Notes under the pieces: generated by a model | The model's database searches: none | The model's input: the letters and a program-made list of their open reading frames with translations, nothing else | What the model was told of the DNA's origin: nothing | Program-made: the position numbers and the translations under genes | Source of the DNA: Dehalococcoidia bacterium | Lineage (GTDB): Bacteria; Chloroflexota; Dehalococcoidia; GIF9; UBA5629 | Direction: 5' to 3' | Length of the DNA: 64,000 nt | NCBI GenBank assembly: GCA_041653995.1 | Contig: JBAZEK010000003.1 | Location: 248,001 to 312,000, forward strand | Shown here: positions 17,215-24,856 of the stretch, in pieces | How positions within the stretch are numbered: position 1 is the stretch's first letter | How the letters are laid out: each line of letters begins with the position of its first letter

Positions 17215-18348
17215 TTGAACTTCAAGTACACAGAACAGCAGGATATGCTGAGGACCATGGCCAGAGAATTTCTGGCAACGGAGTGTCCCAAATCGAGGAC
17301 ACGCGAGCTGGAGAAAGACTTACGCGGCTATGACCCGGGCACCTGGAAACGCATGGCGGAGCTGGGCTGGCAGGGACTGCTGCTGCCCGCCGAATATGAT
17401 GGCAGCGGCGCCGACTTCATGGACCTGGCGATCCTGATGGAGGAGATGGGCCGCAATATACTGCCCGGGCCGTTCTACTCCACCGTGGCACTGGCCGCGC
17501 TGCCCATCATGGACTATGGCGGCAAAGACCAGCAGGCCAGGTATCTGCCGGGGATTGCCCGAGGAGAAACGGTCTGGACGCTGGCCCTGGACGAGGACCC
17601 GTCGGACAGCGATTACGCGCGAATCAGTACATCGGCACGGGTGGAGGACGAATCTCACCTGCTCAATGGCGAAAAAACGCTGGTGCCATGCGCCGGCGCT
17701 GCCGACTATATGCTGGTCGCTGCGCGCATCAGGCGTGGCAGGCTGGCGGATAAAGGGCTGACGCTGTTCATCGCGGATATGAAGAAGCCCGGCATCGAGG
17801 TTGAGGCCATCCCCACCATCACGGGCGAGACGTTGTATCAGGTCAGATTCAAGGACGTAAAGCTGGACGGCGGTGACGTGCTGGGAGCGGCGGGCGCGGG
17901 GGAAGATATCCTGGAACGACTACTGGATAAGGCCGCCCTGTTGAAATGTGCGGAAGTCTGCGGCGCCTGCCAGGCGCTGCTCGAGATGAGCGTCGCCTAT
18001 GCCGGAGAGAGGAAGCAGTTCGGCAAGCCCATTGGCACCTTCCAGGTAATACAGCACAGGCTGGTGGACATGCTGATACAGGTGGAAGGGCTGCAACACC
18101 TGGTGTACCAGGCCGCCTGGATGATGAGCGCCGGGGTGGACTGCTCCGAGCAAATCGCCATGGCCAAAGTCAAAGCCAACGAAGTTTATCAGCACGCGGC
18201 ACTGGACGGCATCAGGGTGCACGGCGCGATTGGATTTTCGCTCGATCACGATGCGGGCCTTTACTACAGGCGTGTGCTCGCGTCCAAGTTTTTCCCCCGC
18301 GATGCCGGACACTACCTGGAAAAAGTGGCCGCGGGCATCGGTCTGTAA
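17215..18348 (+). CDS. Acyl-CoA dehydrogenase family protein, second subunit-like
   Basis: The 377-residue acyl-CoA dehydrogenase fold protein is divergent from its upstream neighbour. It has ELGWQGLLLPAEYDGSGADF at the N-terminus, an eroded central FAD-binding loop (WTLALDEDPSDSDYARISTS instead of the usual TEPxxGSD), and a C-terminal RKQFGKPIGTFQVIQHRLVDM and VHGAIGFSLDHDAGLYYRR. The TTG start has GAGGG a few bases upstream. Loss of the standard loop suggests it may be the partner subunit that shares an active site with the first protein, as in known alpha2beta2 dehydrogenases. That is inference. Confidence 0.85.
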   Translation: MNFKYTEQQDMLRTMAREFLATECPKSRTRELEKDLRGYDPGTWKRMAELGWQGLLLPAEYDGSGADFMDLAILMEEMGRNILPGPFYSTVALAALPIMDYGGKDQQARYLPGIARGETVWTLALDEDPSDSDYARISTSARVEDESHLLNGEKTLVPCAGAADYMLVAARIRRGRLADKGLTLFIADMKKPGIEVEAIPTITGETLYQVRFKDVKLDGGDVLGAAGAGEDILERLLDKAALLKCAEVCGACQALLEMSVAYAGERKQFGKPIGTFQVIQHRLVDMLIQVEGLQHLVYQAAWMMSAGVDCSEQIAMAKVKANEVYQHAALDGIRVHGAIGFSLDHDAGLYYRRVLASKFFPRDAGHYLEKVAAGIGL

Positions 18349-18405
18349 GCGGCGTCCCGCCCTCAATTACGATCACTTCTTCTCTGCTTTTCCCCTGTTT
18401 GCATT

Positions 18406-18435
18406 TTGATTATATTTGAATTACGTTGCTATAAT
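18406..18435 (+). promoter_or_regulatory. Promoter giving a near-leaderless mRNA
   Basis: A perfect TATAAT at 18430-18435 has TTGATT at 18406-18411 (18-nt spacer). The start codon at 18445 is only 9 nt past the -10 box, so transcription should begin at or within a few bases of the ATG. No ribosome site is present. Confidence 0.6.
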
Positions 18436-18444
18436 GGATACGTA

Positions 18445-19098
18445 ATGAAGGTGAACAGGAACAATCTGAACGCCTGCTACAACTGCGGCACATTGAATGT
18501 CACAGGGGTCAAGTCATGCTGCAATTGCTATGCGGTGCAATATTACAATTGCCCGTATTGCCAGGCATGGGTGGACAACTCGTTCGCCAATTGCCCATGC
18601 TGCGGGAAAAAGCTCAACTGGCCCAGGGAATCTTACGGCCCCGAGTACGCGTTCAGCCAGAATAAGTCCACATCATCCGCCGTGGTCTTCCTGCTGCTGT
18701 GCGTCGCCGTGCTCTCTATAGTCGCCTTCAACCTGATTACAAACCATACGAACACGGACGTGATTATGAATACGCCCGGCGTTGCCGTATCGAGCGACCT
18801 GCCGGCTGAAGAGATGAAAGTGGCGGCACAGCCCGCCGTCCAGGATCCTGCCGCGGAGCCGCCTGCAACGGCTCAACCAGACCCCGCCCTATCAGGGGAC
18901 GACGTGGATATCGTCGTGGATAACGCCGGGACATCAGGCGCATACCTGGTGCCCGATACCCCTCAATATACCCCGGTCAATGCGGCTTCCACGGGGACCT
19001 ATACGCCCAGGACCAGTTCCTACTTGAAAACAGTGTATCCCAACTGGGGACACTGCAGCGGCGGCAGCTGCAGCGGCTACTATCAATACGGTCAGTAG
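18445..19098 (+). CDS. Zinc-ribbon membrane-anchored protein
   Basis: The 217-residue protein has three modules. Residues 1-60 hold eight or more Cys arranged as two zinc ribbons (CYNCGTLNV; CCNCYAV; CPYCQAWV; CPCCGKKL). One transmembrane helix (AVVFLLLCVAVLSIVAFNLI) follows near residue 80. A low-complexity outer part rich in Pro, Ala, Thr and Asp ends in a Tyr, Gly and Cys-rich tail (HCSGGSCSGYYQYG). This is the layout of double zinc-ribbon membrane proteins of unknown role. I chose ATG 18445 because an earlier in-frame ATG at 18406 would overlap the promoter. It converges on the MEDS gene with a 4-bp gap. Function unknown. Confidence 0.7.
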   Translation: MKVNRNNLNACYNCGTLNVTGVKSCCNCYAVQYYNCPYCQAWVDNSFANCPCCGKKLNWPRESYGPEYAFSQNKSTSSAVVFLLLCVAVLSIVAFNLITNHTNTDVIMNTPGVAVSSDLPAEEMKVAAQPAVQDPAAEPPATAQPDPALSGDDVDIVVDNAGTSGAYLVPDTPQYTPVNAASTGTYTPRTSSYLKTVYPNWGHCSGGSCSGYYQYGQ

Positions 19099-19102
19099 CC
19101 CG

Positions 19103-19957
19103 CTACGACTTAAGCGCCGAGATCTCGAAGGGGCAGAAAATGGCGTTGGAGAGGCAGACCGCCTCGCAGATGGCGCACCAATCGCATTCACCCACCGGCT
19201 CCAGGGCGATGCGTCCGTTGCTCAGATACAGCGAGCCGCTGCCGCAGACATCGACGCAGAGTCCGCATCCATCGCAGTTTTCAGGGAACAGTACAGGATA
19301 TTCTCCACGCTCATTGCCGCGCACCAGTTTACCGGCTATAGCGGCATGAACGGTTGCGTCTACGTCTGCCGCATCGGCACCCAGCGACTTTAACGTCTGC
19401 CAGCGGCCGTTGTTCTTTCCTATGGCCATCTGGTGACAGCCGATCACATCGATCATCTGTGAGGCGCTTATTTTGAGCAATGGATAGCTGCAGAGCACAG
19501 AAATGCTGTGACCGACTATTGCCCCGTTGATGTCGGACTCGTAACCCATCAACGTTTTCCAATCGGTAGCATCCATCCAGCCCACATCGCCGCTGACCCT
19601 GAGGCCGCTGTAACCGCCGTCGGAGGCCTGTTTAACCTTCTCTATCCATCTCTCCAGTACCTGGCGAGGATTAAACGTGCCCCCGCGCAGATACCAGTCG
19701 TAACAGCTGATAAACTCAATCTGCGATTGCGCCTGCCCTGCACCCGGGCCCTGCAGCTTTTTACCCAAGGCTTTGCGCGCCTCTTTTTCCACGCTTCCGT
19801 CAGCGGTGACCCAGATACAGGTTTGACCTTTGTTAATACCGGAAATGAAATAATCCGCCGCAAGATCAACGAGGTCGTTCTGAGACTGATAAAAGAGACA
19901 GTCATGAGAGCCCCTGCGGGCTTCCGTGACCAATTCCACAGCGTTTGTCCTGTCCAT
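19103..19957 (-). CDS. MEDS domain fused to a 2[4Fe-4S] ferredoxin domain
   Basis: The 284-residue protein begins with a MEDS (DcmR-type sensory) domain at about residues 15-200 (GSHDCLFYQSQNDLVDLAAD; INKGQTCIWVTAD). This RecA-like sensory fold is found with regulators of methanogens and methylotrophs. Its last 65 residues form a dicluster ferredoxin with CDGCGLCVDVC and CDWCAICEAVC. MEDS is usually joined to a histidine kinase, HTH or anti-sigma module, so a ferredoxin partner is unusual and points to redox sensing. No DNA-binding segment is visible. It is divergent from mscL. Confidence 0.8.
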   Translation of the reverse strand: MDRTNAVELVTEARRGSHDCLFYQSQNDLVDLAADYFISGINKGQTCIWVTADGSVEKEARKALGKKLQGPGAGQAQSQIEFISCYDWYLRGGTFNPRQVLERWIEKVKQASDGGYSGLRVSGDVGWMDATDWKTLMGYESDINGAIVGHSISVLCSYPLLKISASQMIDVIGCHQMAIGKNNGRWQTLKSLGADAADVDATVHAAIAGKLVRGNERGEYPVLFPENCDGCGLCVDVCGSGSLYLSNGRIALEPVGECDWCAICEAVCLSNAIFCPFEISALKS

Positions 19958-20111
19958 CGAGATACGCCTGTTAGGATTTTAGCACAAAATGCGGGCGGAG
20001 TATCAATTATCAGTGCTACAATATCCCGTGACAGCGGCCTGACGCTGTACACCGTATATGTAGGAACACAATATCCGGCAATAAATACACTTTAATTACG
20101 GGAGGTAGCTG

Positions 20112-20600
20112 ATGAAAACATTAGACGGTGCAAAAAAGGTCCTCAATTCAAGCATGTTAACGGACTTCAAGGCATTCATCATGAGGGGCAACGTGGTCGA
20201 CATGGCGGTCGGCATCGTGATCGGCGCCGCCTTCGGCGCCATCGTAAGCTCGGTCGTTAAAGACGTAATGATGCCCCCAATCGGACTGCTTCTGGGCAAC
20301 ATCGACTTCTCGAACCTGTCTATCGTCATAAAAGAAGGCACGATGCCGGGCCCCTACAGCTCTCTGGCAGCCGCCCAGGCCGCAGGCGCGGTTACCATTA
20401 ACTACGGCTTGTTCATCAACACCCTCATCAACTTTCTTATCATAGCCGCCGTGGTGTTCTTCTTTATAGTACGCCCGTTAGCCAGGCTGCAGCCGAAAAA
20501 AGAAGGTGCACCGGCAACCAAGGATTGTCCTTACTGCGCGACGTCGATCTCCGTTAAGGCCATTAAATGTCCCAACTGCACCTCGGAACTGAGTTCCTGA
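20112..20600 (+). CDS. mscL: Large-conductance mechanosensitive channel with C-terminal zinc ribbon
   Basis: The first 130 residues are MscL: FKAFIMRGNVVDMAVGIVIG (N-terminal amphipathic helix and TM1, with the pore constriction) and FLIIAAVVFFFIVRPLARL (TM2). The inner-membrane pentamer opens under osmotic downshock. After TM2, where the usual cytoplasmic helix bundle follows, there is a CPYCATSISVKAIKCPNC zinc ribbon. GGGAGG lies before the ATG. It is monocistronic, with a convergent neighbour downstream. The zinc ribbon probably replaces or modifies the cytoplasmic bundle, which is inference. Confidence 0.93.
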   Translation: MKTLDGAKKVLNSSMLTDFKAFIMRGNVVDMAVGIVIGAAFGAIVSSVVKDVMMPPIGLLLGNIDFSNLSIVIKEGTMPGPYSSLAAAQAAGAVTINYGLFINTLINFLIIAAVVFFFIVRPLARLQPKKEGAPATKDCPYCATSISVKAIKCPNCTSELSS

Positions 20601-20661
20601 AATCCGCGAAGAGCCTGTCCAGCACGAGATGAGGAGCAGCGTGATATACCCTGTCTGGCGC

Positions 20662-21459
20662 TCAGGTTAGCCTGATGTTTTTCATCAATTTCGACCCCGC
20701 CTTATGAAACCTGGGCTGGTAGAAGAGGTATGGCTGGATCGGGTATTTGCTGCCCTTTTCATCGGTCTCCTTCAGCCCGATCAGCAGGTCCTGCAGTTTC
20801 GCCGCCGGCAACGCAAAAACCATCTCGTCATCGCCAGCCAGCCCCAGCTGCCTCTCCCCACGTCCGGGGACGATATACATAGCCCGTTTGGATATGGACG
20901 GTATAATTATTTCATTCACACATGACAGGCCGAAATGCGCTTGCGACTCGATCATCCTGCCTTCTATATACACCATCGATTGGATCAACCTGGTGATCTG
21001 CGCGGGATTACCGTATATCAGGATGACGTCGGGATCTTCGATCAGCCCGGCGGCCGCCGTCGTTACCAGGATTCCCCGGGCTGTGAATTTGCTTTCGCCA
21101 CTGAGAAAAGGCTGTGTCTTTATGAGGTCCCGTGCTTTCTGGCTGTCGGCTACATAGCCGCCGGAGACCATTAAATCGACCAACTCTTCCTCACGGTTAA
21201 GGTCGCCCAGATCGCCCCATCCAAATGCCAGCAGCGCCGCGGCGCAGTTGACATCCTCCGGCCTCACAGCCATGCTGAAGCCCCATTTTCTAACGATCGT
21301 ATTAATCTGACAGAAAGGCGACTTGATGCCCATATCGCCCGGCCTCATAAAACCCTGCGGTATCTCCTGGCCTGCCTGTAAATATTTGATTGCCAGCGGA
21401 TGCGACTGTACCTTGAGATACTGCAATAATGCATCCGACGCTTCTTTCAGGTTAATCAC
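20662..21459 (-). CDS. DUF169 family protein
   Basis: The 265-residue protein shows the DUF169 pattern: LKVQSHPLAIKYL near the start, a Cys in SPFCQINTIVRKWG, and CAAALLAFGW, with a C-terminal YPIQPYLFYQPRF. The GTG start at 21459 has GGGAGG 8 nt upstream; longer readings run into the neighbour and are not real. The biochemical role of DUF169 is not established, though members occur beside redox and methanogenesis genes. It starts 23 nt after the DsrC fusion gene on the same strand, so the two are very likely cotranscribed and may work together. Confidence 0.85.
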   Translation of the reverse strand: MINLKEASDALLQYLKVQSHPLAIKYLQAGQEIPQGFMRPGDMGIKSPFCQINTIVRKWGFSMAVRPEDVNCAAALLAFGWGDLGDLNREEELVDLMVSGGYVADSQKARDLIKTQPFLSGESKFTARGILVTTAAAGLIEDPDVILIYGNPAQITRLIQSMVYIEGRMIESQAHFGLSCVNEIIIPSISKRAMYIVPGRGERQLGLAGDDEMVFALPAAKLQDLLIGLKETDEKGSKYPIQPYLFYQPRFHKAGSKLMKNIRLT

Positions 21460-21482
21460 AGCGGTAACCTCCCTCTTAATCG

Positions 21483-22271
21483 TTATACGCAGCCCGTCGG
21501 TTTGGGCAGTCCGGCCACCTTGCAGGCGCCTTTGGCGGGACCACTGGGGAAAAGCTTGTTGATGGTTTTCAGGTCGTATCCGGTTCGCCTGATGACCATC
21601 TTGATGGGCGGGGCGATGCCGAGTTGTGCATAACACTCGCGGATATAGTCGACCACCTTCCAGTGGTCTTCGGTCATGGGATATGCGCTCTCGGTCCTGG
21701 CGATATCCTCGGCCACAGCCCTGTCCCATTTCTCCGGCTCCTGTATGAAGCCGTCCCGGTCAACCCTGATCTCGCGTCCACCCAGGGTGACAATGAACGT
21801 ATCAACCTTAACACCGGTTGTTTGAGATCCTGTGAGGGAAGCGACGATCTCGGCAGCATCCCTGACAACTTTGGGGCAGACCACCTGCGGCGACTGCGGG
21901 CCGCCTTTTTTCAGGGCTGCATGAAACGCCTCGCGGTCATCTATGTCGAAGCCCAGCAGTTCGCGGCATTTGATCGTCCCGTTGCGTGCCTTGAACTCAG
22001 CCGCGAGCTCCAGAACTTTATCATAGGCCTTTCTATTGGACTGTGAGCCGTCGTTCACGGTCATACCATAATGCAGCCCAATCACGAGCACCGCTCCAGT
22101 CACCGCGCCGCAGGTCTCCCCCAGGTGTCCAATGCCACCCCCGAAGGCGGCGCCCACCCGGTAGGCCATCACTGTATCGAGCCCGTAGTCCGCACTGAAG
22201 GCGGACAGAACAGCCTGTGAACAGTTGAAGCCGCTGATAAAAGTATTTACTGCTTCGTCAACCTTGCTCAT
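21483..22271 (-). CDS. C_GCAxxG_C_C redox domain fused to DsrC/TusE-type sulfur carrier
   Basis: The 262-residue protein has two parts. Residues 1-140 match the C_GCAxxG_C_C (Redox_active_C_C) family: FNCSQAVLSAFS, GHLGETCGAVTGA, then IKCREL and VVCPKVV. Residues from about 150 to the end are DsrC: VTLGGREIRVDRDGFI, MTEDHWKVVDYIRECYAQLG, and the arm FPSGPAKGACKVAGLPKPTG ending CV. Both arm cysteines are present (ACK and the penultimate Cys), as in true DsrC that carries a trisulfide for sulfite reductase. The start at 22271 has GGGAGGAG 5 nt upstream. It is cotranscribed with DUF169. The fusion suggests an electron-to-sulfur relay (inference). Confidence 0.88.
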   Translation of the reverse strand: MSKVDEAVNTFISGFNCSQAVLSAFSADYGLDTVMAYRVGAAFGGGIGHLGETCGAVTGAVLVIGLHYGMTVNDGSQSNRKAYDKVLELAAEFKARNGTIKCRELLGFDIDDREAFHAALKKGGPQSPQVVCPKVVRDAAEIVASLTGSQTTGVKVDTFIVTLGGREIRVDRDGFIQEPEKWDRAVAEDIARTESAYPMTEDHWKVVDYIRECYAQLGIAPPIKMVIRRTGYDLKTINKLFPSGPAKGACKVAGLPKPTGCV

Positions 22272-22301
22272 CTCAACTCCTCCCACGCACGTAATAGCCC
22301 G

Positions 22302-23861
22302 CTATTGAGTGGTGATACGTCCCTCAACTGCCGGATTGACCGGTGAATTGCGCTCGATATATTCCCTGACCACATCGTAGTCCACGAAGCCAGGGTACTC
22401 GACATTCGTCCCTTTCTGGAAAACGGTGTAGCCGTCGCCGCCCTCCTGCATATACCTGCTGGTCGCGATGCGGTAGAAGGTGGACCTGTCCAGCGGCTGA
22501 TAGCCCTCGTCTGTTTTCACTTCCACACTGCGGACGCGCGTGCCCGGCTCATTACCGATGACCCAGGTGAACCTCATGCCGGCCACCTGGGGGAACCTGC
22601 CCTCGACATCTTCGACCTTGCTGACCCCGTTTTCCAGCGCAGCCACCAGGTCTTCCCCGCTAAGGTCGAAGACCACCATATCGTTGTTGAAGGGTATGGC
22701 CGTCTGAAGCTGCCCCATGCTGATATCCCCCGCAGGTATGGTGATGCGGATGGCGCCTCCGTTGACTATGGCTATGTTTGCCTTCACCGGCGCAGCCTTG
22801 GCCAGCATGGCGTCGGCCACAAGGTTGCCGAAATTGGTCTCCTCAGTCCTGACATGGGTGCGCTCCGCATCCAGGTCCACCAGCGTCTTACCCATTATGG
22901 TCTTCTGCAACTGGTCGATGGGGGCATTATATTTCGCCAGCATGGCGGCGTACTCCGGCTCTTCGGCTGCTTCTTTGACGGTATACAGCGAGCCGGACTG
23001 CTTGACTATCACACCGTTTTTATCGAAGGTTATGTCCAGCCGGCCCAGGTACTTACCATATGCCTCGGCCTGTACCACCAGGGTCGGCTCTTTATCTCCC
23101 ACCACCGTGGGATAGACATCGGGCAGGGTATGGCTGTGCCCGCCCAGTATAAGGTCGATGCCGCTGACCTGCATGGCCAGCTCCGTATCATAGTCCCAGC
23201 CGATGTGCGTGAGGGCGATGATCTTGTTTATGCCCTTGCTCTGCAGCAGGGACACGCTCCGGCGGGCCGCGGCGACATGGAGGGCGATGGGAATGTTTTT
23301 GCCGGGGTCGGATATCTCCGAAGTGTCCTCAGTCAGCAGGCCGAAAACGCCGAATTTCTGCCCGTTCTTCTCCACAATCAAATACGGGCCAATTTTCCCG
23401 CTCAGCTCCGGTACTCCCGAAAAATCAAAGTTGCTGCAGACGATGGGGAAGCCTGCCTTCGCCACGAAGTCATTTAGATACTGCGGCGTTTTCTCATAGT
23501 TATCGAACTCATGGTTGCCCAGCGTCATGGCGTCGTAGCCCAGCGAGTTCATGAACTCCAGGTCGGCCTGGCCCTTCATCAGGCTGAAATAAGGCGTGCC
23601 CATAAATACATCGCCGCTATCAAACATCAGTACCCTGTCAGATCCTACTTCGTCGCGCACCTTTTTAACCAGCGTGGCGCGGCGCGCGACGTCCTCAAGG
23701 TGCGCATGTGTATCGTTGATGTGCAGTATGGTTATCTCAACCGGCGCGGACGGCGCCGCCGGAGCGGGCGGGATAGCCGCGCCCGCACAGGAAACGAAAG
23801 CGACAGCGATAATTGTGATGATCGCACAGACAATAACCTGTTTTTTCAGCATCATAAACAT
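22302..23861 (-). CDS. 5'-nucleotidase/2',3'-cyclic phosphodiesterase family lipoprotein
   Basis: The 519-residue protein has an N-terminal signal with a possible lipobox (AFVSC, Cys about 25) and a Pro/Ala linker. A calcineurin-like metallophosphatase domain follows (ITILHINDTHAHLEDV, FDSGDVFMGTPY, MTLGNHEFDN, LTHIGWDYD, ILGGHSH). The C-terminal 5'-nucleotidase domain carries NGGAIRITIPAGDISMGQLQTA-type and YRIATSRYMQEGGDGY segments. It acts outside the membrane, releasing phosphate from nucleotides. It lies 30 bp upstream of the DsrC fusion gene on the same strand and may share its transcript. The sulfur link, if any, is unclear. Confidence 0.92.
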   Translation of the reverse strand: MFMMLKKQVIVCAIITIIAVAFVSCAGAAIPPAPAAPSAPVEITILHINDTHAHLEDVARRATLVKKVRDEVGSDRVLMFDSGDVFMGTPYFSLMKGQADLEFMNSLGYDAMTLGNHEFDNYEKTPQYLNDFVAKAGFPIVCSNFDFSGVPELSGKIGPYLIVEKNGQKFGVFGLLTEDTSEISDPGKNIPIALHVAAARRSVSLLQSKGINKIIALTHIGWDYDTELAMQVSGIDLILGGHSHTLPDVYPTVVGDKEPTLVVQAEAYGKYLGRLDITFDKNGVIVKQSGSLYTVKEAAEEPEYAAMLAKYNAPIDQLQKTIMGKTLVDLDAERTHVRTEETNFGNLVADAMLAKAAPVKANIAIVNGGAIRITIPAGDISMGQLQTAIPFNNDMVVFDLSGEDLVAALENGVSKVEDVEGRFPQVAGMRFTWVIGNEPGTRVRSVEVKTDEGYQPLDRSTFYRIATSRYMQEGGDGYTVFQKGTNVEYPGFVDYDVVREYIERNSPVNPAVEGRITTQ

Positions 23862-23952
23862 AGTAATTCAGTATAACACAGGAACAACAGGTGCAGAGCT
23901 GTTAAATCTGATATGATAGGGTACCGACACAACGACACGAGGAGGCTGGGAA

Positions 23953-24801
23953 ATGTGCGAGTTCTGCCACAAGCACGGAGAAGGGAAAATCTGGTACAAA
24001 CAGGCTTCCAACTACTCCGAGGACCTGCTGTCCGATATACGCCGCCGCGAATTCGTGAAGGAGTTCTTCCTGCACCCTGAGAAAATACTGGAAGATGAGA
24101 AAATGGTGCTGCAGCTCAACCGCCTCCCGTCTTTTATCAGGGCCATAGTAATGCCCTTCGCCATCGGCCGTCAGAAGAGGACGCACTACGGGCAGGTGGT
24201 GCCCATCGAGGACATCGACCATGTGCTGGGCTTTGTCAACTCCGTCACCCGGCTGCCCTGTATCTGCCGTCAGGTCACCGTAGGCAGTGAGCAGCGCTAC
24301 TGCTACGGATTCAGCATGGTGCCTCACGCTGAATCACAGATGGGACAGATGATACGCTCACTGGGCGCGGAGTACCTGACAGGGCCATCCACCTCCGGCC
24401 TTGAGGAGCTGTCCAGAGAGGAGGCCGCTAAAAGTATCCGCGACCTGGAGAAGAAAGGCTGCTGCCATACTGTCTGGACCTTCATGACGCCCTTTATCGG
24501 CGGCTTCTGCAACTGCGACCGCGCCGACTGCATGGCGATGAAGGCCACCGTAACACTGAACTTCCCCGTGATATTCCGCGCGGAATATGTCGCCCTGGTG
24601 GAACCGGACCTGTGCAACGGCTGCCGGCAGTGCATGCGCGCCTGCCAGTTCGGGGCCATGGGCTACAGCATCGCGCACAACAAGGTCACCATCGACGCGA
24701 GCAGGTGCTACGGCTGCGGTATCTGCCGTTCCAGCTGCACTAAAGAAGCCATAAAGCTGAGCGACCGCTCCAGAGTGGCTCTGGCGGCCGGCTTGTGGTA
24801 G
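23953..24801 (+). CDS. Cys-rich 4Fe-4S protein with C-terminal dicluster ferredoxin domain
   Basis: The 282-residue cytoplasmic protein has an N-terminal CEFCHKHG motif. A middle Cys-rich part (LPCICRQVT; GCCHTVWTF; CNCDRADCMAMK) could hold another cluster. The ferredoxin domain has CNGCRQCMRACQFGAM and CYGCGICRSSC. GGAGG lies 7 nt before the ATG. The middle region does not match a named domain that I know. The protein is followed 55 nt later by an MFS carrier, likely cotranscribed. It is a probable electron carrier or the Fe-S subunit of an anaerobic oxidoreductase whose partner is elsewhere. Confidence 0.75.
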   Translation: MCEFCHKHGEGKIWYKQASNYSEDLLSDIRRREFVKEFFLHPEKILEDEKMVLQLNRLPSFIRAIVMPFAIGRQKRTHYGQVVPIEDIDHVLGFVNSVTRLPCICRQVTVGSEQRYCYGFSMVPHAESQMGQMIRSLGAEYLTGPSTSGLEELSREEAAKSIRDLEKKGCCHTVWTFMTPFIGGFCNCDRADCMAMKATVTLNFPVIFRAEYVALVEPDLCNGCRQCMRACQFGAMGYSIAHNKVTIDASRCYGCGICRSSCTKEAIKLSDRSRVALAAGLW

Positions 24802-24856
24802 CGGGACATACTGCCGCGGCCGGTTCATCTACACGCTTGCTTAAAAGGGAGGTTTA

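Noticed and set aside
21460..21729. N-terminal extension of the DUF169 protein by 90 codons
   Set aside because: It overlaps the 3' end of the DsrC fusion gene in another frame. The GTG at 21459 has a strong ribosome site and matches family length.
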